Positions 31,689 to 39,931 of a DNA stretch of 64,000 nucleotides are shown here, piece by piece. Source of the stretch: an uncultured Roseobacter sp. (GTDB taxonomy: Bacteria > Pseudomonadota > Alphaproteobacteria > Rhodobacterales > Rhodobacteraceae); assembly GCA_947488305.1 (NCBI GenBank), contig CANKZM010000006.1:1-64000 (forward strand), in the 5' to 3' direction. The translations under genes were made by a program, and so were the position numbers. The notes under the pieces are model-generated. The model was given only the letters and a program-made list of their open reading frames with translations, did not search any database and was not told the DNA's origin. Numbering within the stretch: position 1 is the first letter of the stretch; every line of letters starts with the position of its first letter.

Positions 31689-32975
31689 TCAGCGCGTATC
31701 TGTTTTGGGATTGGCGCCGGGTGACGGTTCAGACTTGCGTTGTCTGGCTTCTTTCCGCTCGAGCAACTCTTGTTTCATCAACGCAAGCTCTTCTTCTGTT
31801 TCAGAATGTGGCTGTCTCGTACCAGCATCAGAGCTTACGCCTTTGCGGCTCGACGGCCGTGCGACAGAATGCGGTACATCATCGACTTCCACATTTTGTT
31901 CCTTTGGCAACACACCGTCGCTTGAGAGCAATCTGGCAAAGGGTTGCAAGCCCGGAATTTCTGAACAGACAATCATAATGACGACTGTCAGTGGCACGGC
32001 GATAAATGCTCCAATTCCACCCCACATAAGGCTCCAGAAGGTGAGCGCCACCATGACAACGAAGGTGCTCAAGTTAAGGGATTTTCCCTGTAGCTTTGGT
32101 TGCACGATGTTTCCAATAATAGCGTCACCGCCGCCGTATACCGCAACAACGGTCAAAGCCGGCACGATAGATTCAAACTGAAGAAGAGCCACCGTCGTCG
32201 GGAATAATACGGCGAGGAATGAACCAATGCTGGGAATGAAGTTGAGGAAAAAAACCAATAGAGCTAACGGAAGCGCGAAATCGACTCCCAAAACCGTCAT
32301 AACGATAAAAGCCAGTGTACCGCTCATCGCGCTGGTGGATGCATTAATCCACATATATTGTCGGACGCCGATTGAAATCGACCTTAGGATACTTTCGACC
32401 TGCCTGGCATTATCCGGCGTTGCACAAAGTCTTGGAAGTTTTTCAGCGAACGCGCCTCGGTCACCCAACATAAACGCGACGTAGAGCAGGATCAGCCCAA
32501 TATTCCCAATTGCGCCAGCAGTTGACGCCGCAAATCCTGTTAGCCAACTTTCGATGTCGATAGACAGAATGGATTTTTCGATCGCGGCGGCTCGTTCTGC
32601 TCCAACGAAAGCGTCAAATTGAGTTTCCAGCGACTGCAAGCGCTCTGTGTATCTGGGTCCGGCATCTGCGACCGCCGCAGCTTGGTTTGATAAAACGTAA
32701 CCAAAACCCACAAGCAAAAGGAACAAACCTGCCGTCACCCCAATGTAGGCCGCCCAGCGAGGAATATCCCGCCCGAAAAATGTTGCAGAGTTCAAACGTT
32801 CGATCAGCGCGATATTGAGGATAAAAAGCAATGTGGCCAAAGCGAGTGGGATCAGGAAATCACGGCCAAACCAAAGCATTCCAACTATGATGGGAAGTGA
32901 GACGATGGTCAAAAACCATGTAGGAACAGCCGACGTGTTTGATGTATTTTTGCCCATAATTTTTTCGTTGGTCAT
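31689..32975 (-). CDS. AI-2E family transporter (PerM-like permease)
   Basis: The 428-residue protein has about eight transmembrane segments and the AI-2E/PerM pattern (LLYVAFMLGDRG, LLVFFLNFIPSIGSFLAVLFPTTVALLQF, YGGGDAIIGNIVQPKLQGKSLNLSTFVVMVALTFWSLMWG, GAFIAVPLTVVIMIV). It continues with an unusually long charged tail (about 345-428). Members export small molecules or act in sodium/proton exchange; the autoinducer role is not general. ATG 32975 is preceded by GAGG. The start faces the coiled-coil gene at 33334. Confidence 0.88.
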   Translation of the reverse strand: MTNEKIMGKNTSNTSAVPTWFLTIVSLPIIVGMLWFGRDFLIPLALATLLFILNIALIERLNSATFFGRDIPRWAAYIGVTAGLFLLLVGFGYVLSNQAAAVADAGPRYTERLQSLETQFDAFVGAERAAAIEKSILSIDIESWLTGFAASTAGAIGNIGLILLYVAFMLGDRGAFAEKLPRLCATPDNARQVESILRSISIGVRQYMWINASTSAMSGTLAFIVMTVLGVDFALPLALLVFFLNFIPSIGSFLAVLFPTTVALLQFESIVPALTVVAVYGGGDAIIGNIVQPKLQGKSLNLSTFVVMVALTFWSLMWGGIGAFIAVPLTVVIMIVCSEIPGLQPFARLLSSDGVLPKEQNVEVDDVPHSVARPSSRKGVSSDAGTRQPHSETEEELALMKQELLERKEARQRKSEPSPGANPKTDTR

Positions 32976-33333
32976 CCGATATGCCTCGTCTTCTGAAGTC
33001 GTTGCCGTATCGTTTGATCGGTAATTACGCTTCTTTACACTGTACTACCCATGTCTCAAAGGACCAACTAAAAAGGCTCCCAGGGCCCCCCATTCCCAAA
33101 GAAGTGTGCGTGTCGTTTGTATTCAGCCGTCGCTCACATGGTCGTGGGTGCGTGGCAGAACATAAAGTAGTGTAAACGGTGCAGGTGGCTTTTCGCGGCG
33201 AAGGCAAGATTGCCCGACGTGACTCACGCCGCTGCAAGCCTTCATTGCCACAAGGAGGGGCCGCAGTCGTTTGACTTCTATAGGTTTTGCGGACAACGTC
33301 GCACATGGATTTAATTAACGAAGGGACAAACCA
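32976..33333. other. Divergent intergenic region, AI-2E permease and coiled-coil gene
   Basis: No gene was seen. Promoters for both flanking genes should lie here; the right half is more GC-rich. No clear operator repeat was recognised. Confidence 0.4.
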
Positions 33334-33567
33334 ATGATCGACGTAACCGAGATTATGAAAGAGCTTAAACAACGCCGCGATGAGCTCAAACTGCAGCTTC
33401 ATCTTGCTTCGAAAGAAGCCGAAGACGAATGGGAAGAACTTCAGGCCGAGTGGGACAAGTTTCTATCCCGTTCAGAGTTTGACAAGTCAGCGGAGGAAGT
33501 TGGCGAAGCTGCGCGCCAGTTGGGGCTAAAAATGAAAGCCGCATACGACAAAATGAAAACAACCTAG
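33334..33567 (+). CDS. Small coiled-coil protein
   Basis: The 77-residue protein is nearly all charged helix (DVTEIMKELKQRRDELKLQLHLASKEAEDEWEELQAEWDKFL), with no membrane span. It resembles the coiled-coil tail of the 29733 protein in its DEWEEL/EEEW-type heptads. Plausibly it is a partner or regulator of that protein. I do not recognise a named family. Confidence 0.6.
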   Translation: MIDVTEIMKELKQRRDELKLQLHLASKEAEDEWEELQAEWDKFLSRSEFDKSAEEVGEAARQLGLKMKAAYDKMKTT

Positions 33568-33622
33568 GTTCAAGCCCGCTTTACTGACTGGTTTTGCAAG
33601 TCGTCAACCAAAGGCGCCAGCA

Positions 33623-34771
33623 CTAGGAGTTGGGACTAAATGCGTTGTCCTGTAGCCCTTGGCTTTCCATGCTGGCGTCTATTTTCACTGTTTGCGTAGG
33701 ATAGGCGAGTGTCGTGCCCGCGTTGCGTGTTATGCTTAGGATCGCCAACGTTAAGCGTTCAGTGACTTGCAGATACTCTTGATAGTTTGGTCCCCGTGTC
33801 CACACGTAAATCAGGATATCAATTGAGCTCGGCCCGAAATCGCTGACATAGATATGCTTGGGCGCATCATCCCCAAGTTCAAAGTCCTCAGACGTCTGGT
33901 GATGATGTCGTATCCCATCCCGCACTGCCTCAATCTGCGACTGGGTGGCAGACAGCTGAAGGGGCACTTTCAGCATGATGCGCATGTGTTTTCGCGCAGA
34001 ATAGTTCAGAACGACAGAGTTCGACAAATCAGAGTTGGGGATATGTCGCGGGATTTGATCAAAGCCCACAACCAGTGTTGAGCGTAAATCAATCCTTCTT
34101 ACAGTGCCAACAAACTGCCCCTCCACCTGAATAGCATCGCCCGTCTCAAAACGTTTCTCGCTGATATTCGTCATGCCCGCGACAAGATTGCGGAGCAAAT
34201 CCTGCGTTGCAATGGCCAGTCCAGCGCCCAGAACGCCAACACCGGTGAGCGCTCCGGTAATATCGATCTGCCAGACTTTCAGAAGCGACGTTAGGCCAAA
34301 CAATATGACTGCAAATTGAGTTACTCTTTCAATCCAATCTGTTTCGCTGCCAACCAGACTGGAGGTGTCATCGCGCAATAACGACGCAAAAGGGCCGCTG
34401 AGGCGGTACCAAGCGCCAAAGACAGTAACAATGGCAACTGAGCTCAAAACCCTGGTTAGAAAGAGCCCCGTTTCATCGGTGGGAAAGGCTAGGCGGATAG
34501 CTACGTAAACCGCAAGAGTAACGAACAGAATTTCGGCGGCGGATTTTAGTTGTGCCTCCACATCGTCCGAGAGATTTACTCCAAACCGGGCCAGAAGTGC
34601 TTTGAAACCTACCAAACTTAACGCGGATAATGGTTTGCGTATCAAGAAGACCAAAGCAATGCCGATCAACGACCAAACCACTGAGCCCATATCCAAATAA
34701 CCCAATGATTGCTTAAATGACTTGATCGTCGTCTCAAGGAACGCGCGAACCGGGCCTACTTCCGTCTCCAC
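33623..34771 (-). CDS. Mechanosensitive ion channel, MscS family
   Basis: The 382-residue protein has about four N-terminal transmembrane segments and the MscS pore helix (ALTGVGVLGAGLAIATQDLLRNLVAGMTNISEKRFETGDAIQVEG) followed by the beta domain (GTVRRIDLRSTLVVGFDQIPRHIPNSDL). MscS channels open on hypo-osmotic shock to release solutes. It closes the envelope/stress cassette. A second MscS homologue lies at 46316 on the core chromosome. Confidence 0.9.
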   Translation of the reverse strand: METEVGPVRAFLETTIKSFKQSLGYLDMGSVVWSLIGIALVFLIRKPLSALSLVGFKALLARFGVNLSDDVEAQLKSAAEILFVTLAVYVAIRLAFPTDETGLFLTRVLSSVAIVTVFGAWYRLSGPFASLLRDDTSSLVGSETDWIERVTQFAVILFGLTSLLKVWQIDITGALTGVGVLGAGLAIATQDLLRNLVAGMTNISEKRFETGDAIQVEGQFVGTVRRIDLRSTLVVGFDQIPRHIPNSDLSNSVVLNYSARKHMRIMLKVPLQLSATQSQIEAVRDGIRHHHQTSEDFELGDDAPKHIYVSDFGPSSIDILIYVWTRGPNYQEYLQVTERLTLAILSITRNAGTTLAYPTQTVKIDASMESQGLQDNAFSPNS

Positions 34772-35619
34772 TTATCAACTCTCCCGATTTAAGCTCTGAG
34801 ATTAACAATGCGATTTTTGACTACCATTGACCAGAGTTCGGCTTTACAAACATCGCCTAGGGTGATGTTTTCGAGGAGAATGTCCTTTTTTTTATGGTTT
34901 ATCTGCCAATTGCAGGCAATTTGTTCCCGACGTCTATGCATTGCCGTCTTCGACCGGCAATCACAAATATAGAATGACTGACAGATTCCCGGATTACGTG
35001 GCTTTGACGTGAGCATTTAAGATATTTAGTGATAAGATACCGTCGCTTTTTTCGCGCCAAAACCAAGCCAGAGAGCGATGAATACAAGTTCAGACTAAGA
35101 GGATGGCGGGGTCGGCCTTCAAACCGGGAACTCATCATGCTTTCGCCAACACCAATTCTCTGCTTCCCACCTAAATGGCCCCCACTTGTTGAATTTGCAT
35201 CTGAAACCAAGAGTTCTTTCCAATTCTTCGCCTTAGTAAGCATGGAAGTCTAGTTTGTGCCGGAAACAACCGTTGAAGCTGCAACAACGAAAGTGTGAAA
35301 AGTCCGCATGTGAGACATACATGCCCGGTGCAGCGAACGTCCGGATTGGGTTCTGGCCCATTTGCACGATTTGAATGTCCGGTTTCGGGAAACCATGCTG
35401 CGCCGCCACGAAAGGCTCAGAAATTAGGCCGTGGTGAGGAAGTCAATTTCGCTGCAGCAGCATCAGGCAGAAAAGTCCGCACAACGGACACTGGTATATG
35501 GGTGGGATGGACCTTCATCCGGCGATTGATGCACGGTGAGCATGAGGTCCACGCTGTCTGGTGCGTCACCAGAACCAGTTATCAAATTGATCTCATCAAC
35601 GCATTTGCCCAACATGGGA
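34772..35619. other. Long intergenic stretch upstream of MscS gene
   Basis: No gene was supported. Open frames of 70-170 codons on the plus strand have unlikely composition and overlap the real minus-strand gene at 35620. The promoter of the MscS gene should lie at about 34772-35000, an AT-rich section. This stretch probably marks the junction between the stress cassette and the right-end genes of the island. Confidence 0.4.
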
Positions 35620-35967
35620 TTAGATTGACTGCCCCCAAATCCCGTGACCGATCTGGTCGAGGTATGCCTCCATGTTCAGCGATGCAAATGCGGGCTCCAC
35701 GGAGATCGCCTCGCACACAACACGGTCGCCGTCCCAGACGTATGATGCACTGGCAGCCTGTTCAGTTTCCTCACCACGGTACCACACTTCAAAATACCAT
35801 CGGTTGATGGCGATATTGGTATCAACACCATGCTGGGTCAGAAAATCGCTGATCTCCGGGTCCAATGGTAACCCGGCACCCAGAAAGAGTGCCGCAGGTA
35901 TAAGAGGTGCGGGCAGGACCCTGGGGGCCCCTGGTTGGAGGTCGGATTTGTGGAATGAGTACATCAT
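35620..35967 (-). CDS. Unknown 115-residue protein
   Basis: I do not recognise the family. The protein has a proline-rich N-terminus (PGAPRVLPAPLIPAALFLGAGLPLDPE), then strand-like segments (INRWYFEVWYRGEE, ASYVWDGDRVVCEAISVE). AAGGAG lies 6 bases before the double ATG at 35967, so translation is likely. It is the last gene of a minus-strand run (37318 to 35620) controlled from the right-end regulatory region. Confidence 0.55.
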   Translation of the reverse strand: MMYSFHKSDLQPGAPRVLPAPLIPAALFLGAGLPLDPEISDFLTQHGVDTNIAINRWYFEVWYRGEETEQAASASYVWDGDRVVCEAISVEPAFASLNMEAYLDQIGHGIWGQSI

Positions 35968-36036
35968 GGTCTGCTCCTTGGTTTAATTCACCTGTATTTT
36001 GCGAAAGAGACCAACGATCACTGACAGTTTATAACA

Positions 36037-36414
36037 TCAGGCCAGCGGCAGTTTCCCATTGGTGTACAGATCAAGGAACTGCATAAAATTCACCGGGCGG
36101 GCGTCCTGTTCCGAAATGCCCGCCAGTTTCTCGGCAAGTGCGACGACACTGCTGTGCTGTTTCAATCTGCCTGGAAGCCCAGGCTCACCGGGGTATTGGT
36201 GATAAGCATGCTTCAGAAATGGGGCGATTGCATCGTCGTATTTCCGGTCGGCCAGTTGCTGAACCATCTTCCGATAGAGCGCCGGAACATCGAGGGGCGG
36301 CATGCCCTTCTGACGGCGAATGTGGCCACGTTTGACGAGCCGTTCGTAGATTGTCTGGCGTTCCGCATCGGTGACGCTGATGTCCACATAATGCGCGTCT
36401 GATTTTTTCTTCAC
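36037..36414 (-). CDS. Unknown 125-residue protein
   Basis: I do not recognise the family. The protein is basic at the start and helical (SVTDAERQTIYERLVKRGHIRRQKGMPPLDVPALYRKMVQQLADRKYDDAIAPFL). GTG 36414 is the likely start, with GAGGG 8 bases upstream. It lies in the minus-strand run after the Cro-like gene. Phage or satellite genes of this size are common in such positions. Confidence 0.55.
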   Translation of the reverse strand: MKKKSDAHYVDISVTDAERQTIYERLVKRGHIRRQKGMPPLDVPALYRKMVQQLADRKYDDAIAPFLKHAYHQYPGEPGLPGRLKQHSSVVALAEKLAGISEQDARPVNFMQFLDLYTNGKLPLA

Positions 36415-36451
36415 AAATGAAACCCTCTATCCGGCTGGTCGATACCTGTAT

Positions 36452-36802
36452 TTACCGATCTATCGCCTCAAGGGCGTCTTCGAGCCGGTCTTCCAGGCCA
36501 CGGAACCCGTTCAGGCCACCGCGCATCCAGATGATCAACAACGGCGCTCTACGGCGCTCTGACCAGGCCAGCCGCTGTGTTGGTGTCATCATTGCCCTGC
36601 GAGTGCGCAACCAGCCTGTACGGGCTGCTCCGGGGGTGTGTGCGATGGTATTGATCTCCTCAACGATCTGTTGGGCTGTGAGATCAGGAACGGACTGCTC
36701 GATCACAGCCTTCGATGGGTCAAACCAACGATCCACAACGCCCTTCAGCCTCTGCCAAATTCGGTATGGTGACAGCCGTTTGTCACGAATGAAACACCAC
36801 AC
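36452..36802 (-). CDS. Unknown basic 116-residue protein
   Basis: I do not recognise the family. Composition is rich in Arg and Trp (RIWQRLKGVVDRWFDPSK, GWLRTRRAMMTPTQRLAWSERRRAPLLIIWMRGGLNG), which fits a nucleic-acid-binding protein. The GTG start at 36802 overlaps the previous stop (TAGTG), so the two are translationally coupled. Confidence 0.55.
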   Translation of the reverse strand: MWCFIRDKRLSPYRIWQRLKGVVDRWFDPSKAVIEQSVPDLTAQQIVEEINTIAHTPGAARTGWLRTRRAMMTPTQRLAWSERRRAPLLIIWMRGGLNGFRGLEDRLEDALEAIDR

Positions 36803-37098
36803 TAGCTGCCTTCGTCGGCGATCTGCTCATGTGCATCGCGCTCCATCTGCTCAACCAGGGCCTGGTTCTGGGCCCGCCAGGCAACGTACCCGGCATATCC
36901 GATCCGGTTCACCTCGGTCCGCTCCGTGGTGCTCAGGCTCTCATACCCATCACCATCCACACCATCGACAAACGACAGTTTCACATCCGTGTAAATGCTC
37001 ATACACGCCGCTGCTTCGTCAGCGGGAAGGACCCTGACTTCAGCGGCTTCGGAGCAAAGGAAGTAGGCGGCAATCAGGGCAAGCGTTTCAGCGGTCAA
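36802..37098 (-). CDS. Unknown 98-residue protein
   Basis: I do not recognise the family. A short hydrophobic N-terminus (TAETLALIAAYFLCSEAAEV) precedes an acidic soluble part (DGVDGDGYESLSTTERTEVNRIGYAGYVAWRAQNQALVEQM). TTG 37098 has AAGGAGA 6 bases upstream, inside the end of the Cro-like gene. It overlaps both neighbours. Confidence 0.55.
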   Translation of the reverse strand: MTAETLALIAAYFLCSEAAEVRVLPADEAAACMSIYTDVKLSFVDGVDGDGYESLSTTERTEVNRIGYAGYVAWRAQNQALVEQMERDAHEQIADEGS

Positions 37099-37318
37099 TA
37101 TCGGTCTCCTTTTTAGTTACAGGAGCATCATCGATCCGCCAGACTTCACCGGGAGTAACCTGACCATCCGTTGCCTGAACGATGGCTTCCATAGTCTTCC
37201 GGCTTGGCAAAACCACGCCGTCACGGGCGCGAAGGATGGTCGCTGCACTCACACCGCAGCGTTCGCCAAATGCCTTCAGGCTAACTTTATTGAGATCGAG
37301 ATATTCCTTCAGTGTCAT
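37088..37318 (-). CDS. Small Cro-like helix-turn-helix regulator
   Basis: The 76-residue protein has a helix-turn-helix (MTLKEYLDLNKVSLKAFGERCGVSAATILRARDG, helices at about 10-35) and continues with TMEAIVQATDGQVTPGEVW, the C-terminal turn of Cro/CI-family repressors. ATG 37318 was chosen because the domain begins there; upstream in-frame ATGs are in the divergent operator region. It heads the minus-strand run of small genes and faces the larger XRE gene at 37432, as Cro faces CI in phages. Confidence 0.75.
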   Translation of the reverse strand: MTLKEYLDLNKVSLKAFGERCGVSAATILRARDGVVLPSRKTMEAIVQATDGQVTPGEVWRIDDAPVTKKETDIDR

Positions 37319-37323
37319 GATGT

Positions 37324-37400
37324 GTTGCATAATAAGAAACATGATGATTCGCTATAAGAAACTTACATGATTGTTGCATCTGATCAGGAAACGTTGCACA
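37324..37400. promoter_or_regulatory. Divergent Cro/CI operator region with direct repeats
   Basis: ATAAGAAAC occurs at 37332-37340 and 37354-37362, 22 bp apart (two helical turns). GTTGCAT occurs at 37324-37330 and 37373-37379, with a related GTTGCAC at about 37393. They lie between the two divergent helix-turn-helix genes, as operator sites for a Cro/CI-type switch would. Confidence 0.5.
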
Positions 37401-37431
37401 AAATGAAACGCCACCAGAAACAGGCACCATT

Positions 37432-37866
37432 GTGGACACTCTCTTCGAACGGATCAAAGACGCCCGGCAACGTGCTGGCCTCACGGTCAACCAGGCAGCG
37501 GAAGCGTTGGGCGTGAAGCGGACACAAATCTGGCGTATGGAAAATCGATCAGAAACCCTGACCGCTGAACGCTTGTTCGAGCTTGCCGATCTTTACGGCG
37601 TCGATGCCAGAAGGCTTTTCCAGGGTGATACGGCATCAGCATCACCAGACCGGCTCTACGATCTGATCGGCGCTGTGGTGATCATGGTGGAAGAATGTGT
37701 CCAAACACTGGATGCAAGACCACCGCCAGACCTGATCCGTGACGCAGTGGTCGAGGTGCTGCGACAAGAGGGTAATCAGCCCCCTGACATTCGGGCCAAG
37801 GGATTTGATCCCAGTCGATATCAAGGGTTGGTTACGTTGATATTCAAGCAGACGAAATTGGAGTGA
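37432..37866 (+). CDS. XRE-family repressor (CI-like), right end of island
   Basis: The 144-residue protein has an N-terminal helix-turn-helix (FERIKDARQRAGLTVNQAAEALGVKRTQIWRMENRSETLTAERLFELADLYGV, about 5-57) and an unrecognised C-terminal part (about 75-144). GTG 37432 is the start in the best domain position. It is divergent from the Cro-like gene. It probably keeps the minus-strand small-gene run silent. No protease cleavage site of the LexA type is evident. Confidence 0.8.
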   Translation: MDTLFERIKDARQRAGLTVNQAAEALGVKRTQIWRMENRSETLTAERLFELADLYGVDARRLFQGDTASASPDRLYDLIGAVVIMVEECVQTLDARPPPDLIRDAVVEVLRQEGNQPPDIRAKGFDPSRYQGLVTLIFKQTKLE

Positions 37867-38214
37867 GCCCCACCGCCCAAACTGTATTGGATCAATGTCC
37901 TATGAGACTGCATAGAAAATGCACTGGTGCATGAGCATGCCCATCTGGAGCGCCGCAACCATTAGGTTCAGTTCTAGGCGCTTGTGGAAAAGCAACCACC
38001 GCGCAGGTGGAAGCCCAGAATTGCGTCGGTTAGTATGTTCAGGTCGGCGCGAAGCAGGCGAGCAATCAATCAAGTACAGCTAAGGTTGTGACCGTTCGGG
38101 CATTCGCCAGAGAACCGGACATGATGTATTCCAAAACTCTGCCAATGTAACTCAATACAAAATCAGTATGCACACTTTCAAAAATTTCTAGTAAAATCAA
38201 TGGTAGTAGCGACC
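37867..38214. other. Intergenic stretch before attR
   Basis: No gene was seen between the XRE gene and attR. The sequence becomes AT-rich at 38140-38205. Integrase arm-type sites could lie here but were not recognised. Confidence 0.4.
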
Positions 38215-38230
38215 CTGCCGGGGTCGCCAT
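38215..38230. repeat. attR (16-bp direct repeat of tRNA-Arg 3' end)
   Basis: CCTGCCGGGGTCGCCA is identical to 3873-3888. No tRNA precedes it, so it is the displaced 3' end that was present before integration, marking the right boundary of the island. Confidence 0.8.
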
Positions 38231-38381
38231 TTAGATCAGCGGGAATTTGCTCTGTTTCATGGCGGTCGCGGTTCCGTGACGGATTTTGAAGCAGTTTCCC
38301 CTTATCCTATCCAGCAGGCTGCCTACATCAGGTTCAATAGTAGCGCAGCGCGCGCGGCAATTGAGTGAAGGATGATTTGGA

Positions 38382-38702
38382 ATGCACCCATTTATTATGA
38401 AAGTGACAATCGCTGCAGTGGTTCTCACACTCGCAAGTGTCGCCAGTGCATCGCAAGCTCGTGCGGATACCGCGCTGTCATTGGACGGAAGCTGGTACAA
38501 TAGTTATGACAAGCCAGCCTACAAGCAGACATCAAAAGTTCCGACGGCAAAAATCATCATTCGCAAAAGCGATGCAAAACACATCAAACGCCATACGTAC
38601 AAGAAACACCCGAAACCAACGCTGCGCAAATACAGGTCCCATCGGCACCACTATCAGGAACCTCGACGCCGAAATGTACATGCGTCCGGATATAGCTGGT
38701 AA
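38382..38702 (+). CDS. Small exported basic protein
   Basis: The 106-residue protein has a signal peptide (about 1-28, ...ASASQARADT) and a very basic, His/Lys/Arg-rich mature part (KIIIRKSDAKHIKRHTYKKHPKPTLRKYRSHRHHYQEPRRR). The function is unknown; metal or envelope polyanion binding is possible. AAGGA lies about 9 bases before ATG 38382; ATG 38397 is an alternative. It is the first gene right of attR. Confidence 0.6.
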   Translation: MHPFIMKVTIAAVVLTLASVASASQARADTALSLDGSWYNSYDKPAYKQTSKVPTAKIIIRKSDAKHIKRHTYKKHPKPTLRKYRSHRHHYQEPRRRNVHASGYSW

Positions 38703-38720
38703 GTGAACGTGATGAGGAAT

Positions 38721-38797
38721 TGGTCGGGCTGAGAGGATTCGAACCTCCGACCCCCTGCTCCCGAAGCAGGTGCGCTACCAGGCTGCGCTACAGCCCG
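38721..38797 (-). tRNA. tRNA-Pro (anticodon CGG)
   Basis: On the minus strand the gene runs from CGGGCTG (38797-38791) to an encoded CCA (38723-38721). D arm, anticodon stem CCTGC/GCAGG with loop TTCGGGA, and T arm are all complete. No sign of an att duplication is seen here. Confidence 0.95.
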
Positions 38798-38826
38798 ACC
38801 GTAGCGGTGCGATTACGCCGACAGCG

Positions 38827-39819
38827 CTATTTTGGCAAGTCTTTCGCCTTTGATTTTTGCCATTTGCGATCCGGTGGCAAGAGCGACGACACACGCGGGG
38901 TGGTGCCCGTCTCTGCACGAGACCTTGTGCGTTGAACAGGACGTTCTGACCCCGGCGCTTTGCTTTCTCTCAACACGATGAAGAGGCCGCTGGCGATGAT
39001 GACGGTTGATCCAATGATGGTCATGTCGTCAGGGAGTTCATCGAAGAACAGCGCGCCATAAAGCGTCGCCCAGAGAATCTGTGAATACTGCATTGGCGCA
39101 ACAATCACCGCTTCACCACTGTTATAGGCGGCGATCAGGAAGCGACCTGCGGTCCAGGCAAGAACCGCTATCAACCCCAATTTGCCAAGATCGGCAAGCG
39201 GCATCGGTTGGTACACCAAGGGCAGCAAGGATGCCATCACGATGAAGTTTGCCATCATGGGGTAAAGCATGATCACAACCGTGCGTTCTTCCCGTCCGAT
39301 CTTGCGCACAATTATGGAAGCAAAAGACCCGCAGATCGCAGAAACCAAGGCTGCAAGATGGCCCAGTTCAAGCTCTTGCTGGCCCGGGCGCAGCACGATG
39401 ATGACACCGCAAAGTCCGATGCCAACGGCGATCCAGCGCTGCAAGCGCACCTTTTCTCCTAATATGGGGATCGACAGAATGGTGATGAGCAACGGCGCCG
39501 CGAAGAGAATGGCGTAGACCTGTGCGAGGGGCAAAACGGAGAAGGCGTAAAAGGCGCAGAATCCAGTTATTACAGCCGCTACGGTCCGCGCCGCCATCCA
39601 CCATGGGTGGACGGGGATCAACGTACCGGCGGTTGTGTCGCGTAGCAGATAGAGCATCGCCAGCGGGAAGCTGAACACGACGCTGAAGAAGACGATTTGC
39701 ACAGGGGAATAGCCGCCGCCCAGCACCTTGATGATCACGTCGTGGCTTGCAAAGAGGCCAAACGCCATCAATGCAAACAGCGCGCCTTTGAGATTTGGAT
39801 TGAGTGATTTGCCGGGCAT
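38827..39819 (-). CDS. EamA-family (DMT) transporter
   Basis: The 330-residue protein has ten transmembrane segments in two EamA repeats (GALFALMAFGLFASHDVIIKVLGGGYSPVQIVFFSV; LGHLAALVSAICGSFASIIVRKIGR...ALWATLYGALFFDELPDDMTIIGSTVIIASGLFIVLRE). Substrates of this family are amino acids, polyamines or other metabolites. It has a short basic tail (about 300-330). It lies downstream of leuB in the same direction with 112 bases between, so joint transcription is possible. Confidence 0.85.
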   Translation of the reverse strand: MPGKSLNPNLKGALFALMAFGLFASHDVIIKVLGGGYSPVQIVFFSVVFSFPLAMLYLLRDTTAGTLIPVHPWWMAARTVAAVITGFCAFYAFSVLPLAQVYAILFAAPLLITILSIPILGEKVRLQRWIAVGIGLCGVIIVLRPGQQELELGHLAALVSAICGSFASIIVRKIGREERTVVIMLYPMMANFIVMASLLPLVYQPMPLADLGKLGLIAVLAWTAGRFLIAAYNSGEAVIVAPMQYSQILWATLYGALFFDELPDDMTIIGSTVIIASGLFIVLRESKAPGSERPVQRTRSRAETGTTPRVSSLLPPDRKWQKSKAKDLPK

Positions 39820-39931
39820 GGCCCAAAACCTTCGGTCAAAAAAGACTCAGCCCGCAAGATGCGGGCTGATAACCTCAGGATATGATACCGCTAACAGGCT
39901 AGCAAGTGCGCTTTTTGCATAGCAGCCCTGC

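Larger units (their letters stand above)
3873..38230. mobile_element. Genomic island integrated in tRNA-Arg(CCU), about 34.4 kb
   Basis: The island is bounded by a 16-bp exact direct repeat, CCTGCCGGGGTCGCCA, at 3873-3888 (3' end of the tRNA) and 38215-38230. A tyrosine recombinase and an excisionase-like protein lie just inside the left end, the classical layout of tRNA-targeted islands. The interior is more AT-rich than the flank to the right and carries primase-helicase, serine recombinase, ExoI-like nuclease, TIR operon, stress cassette and phage-type regulators. No capsid, terminase, or conjugation genes are visible, so it resembles a satellite or integrative plasmid-like element. It may be a composite of several insertions. 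Confidence 0.8.

Noticed and set aside
35295-35807. 170-codon plus-strand frame left of 35620
   Set aside because: Composition is Pro/Arg/Ser-rich without domains, and it overlaps a better-supported minus-strand gene with a strong ribosome site.
3873-38230. Complete prophage
   Set aside because: No capsid, portal, terminase, tail or lysis genes are visible; the holin-like gene at 31172 belongs to a YqjE-like family.
38215-38230. A second, truncated tRNA-Arg gene
   Set aside because: Only 16 bases of the 3' end are present; it is explained as attR.
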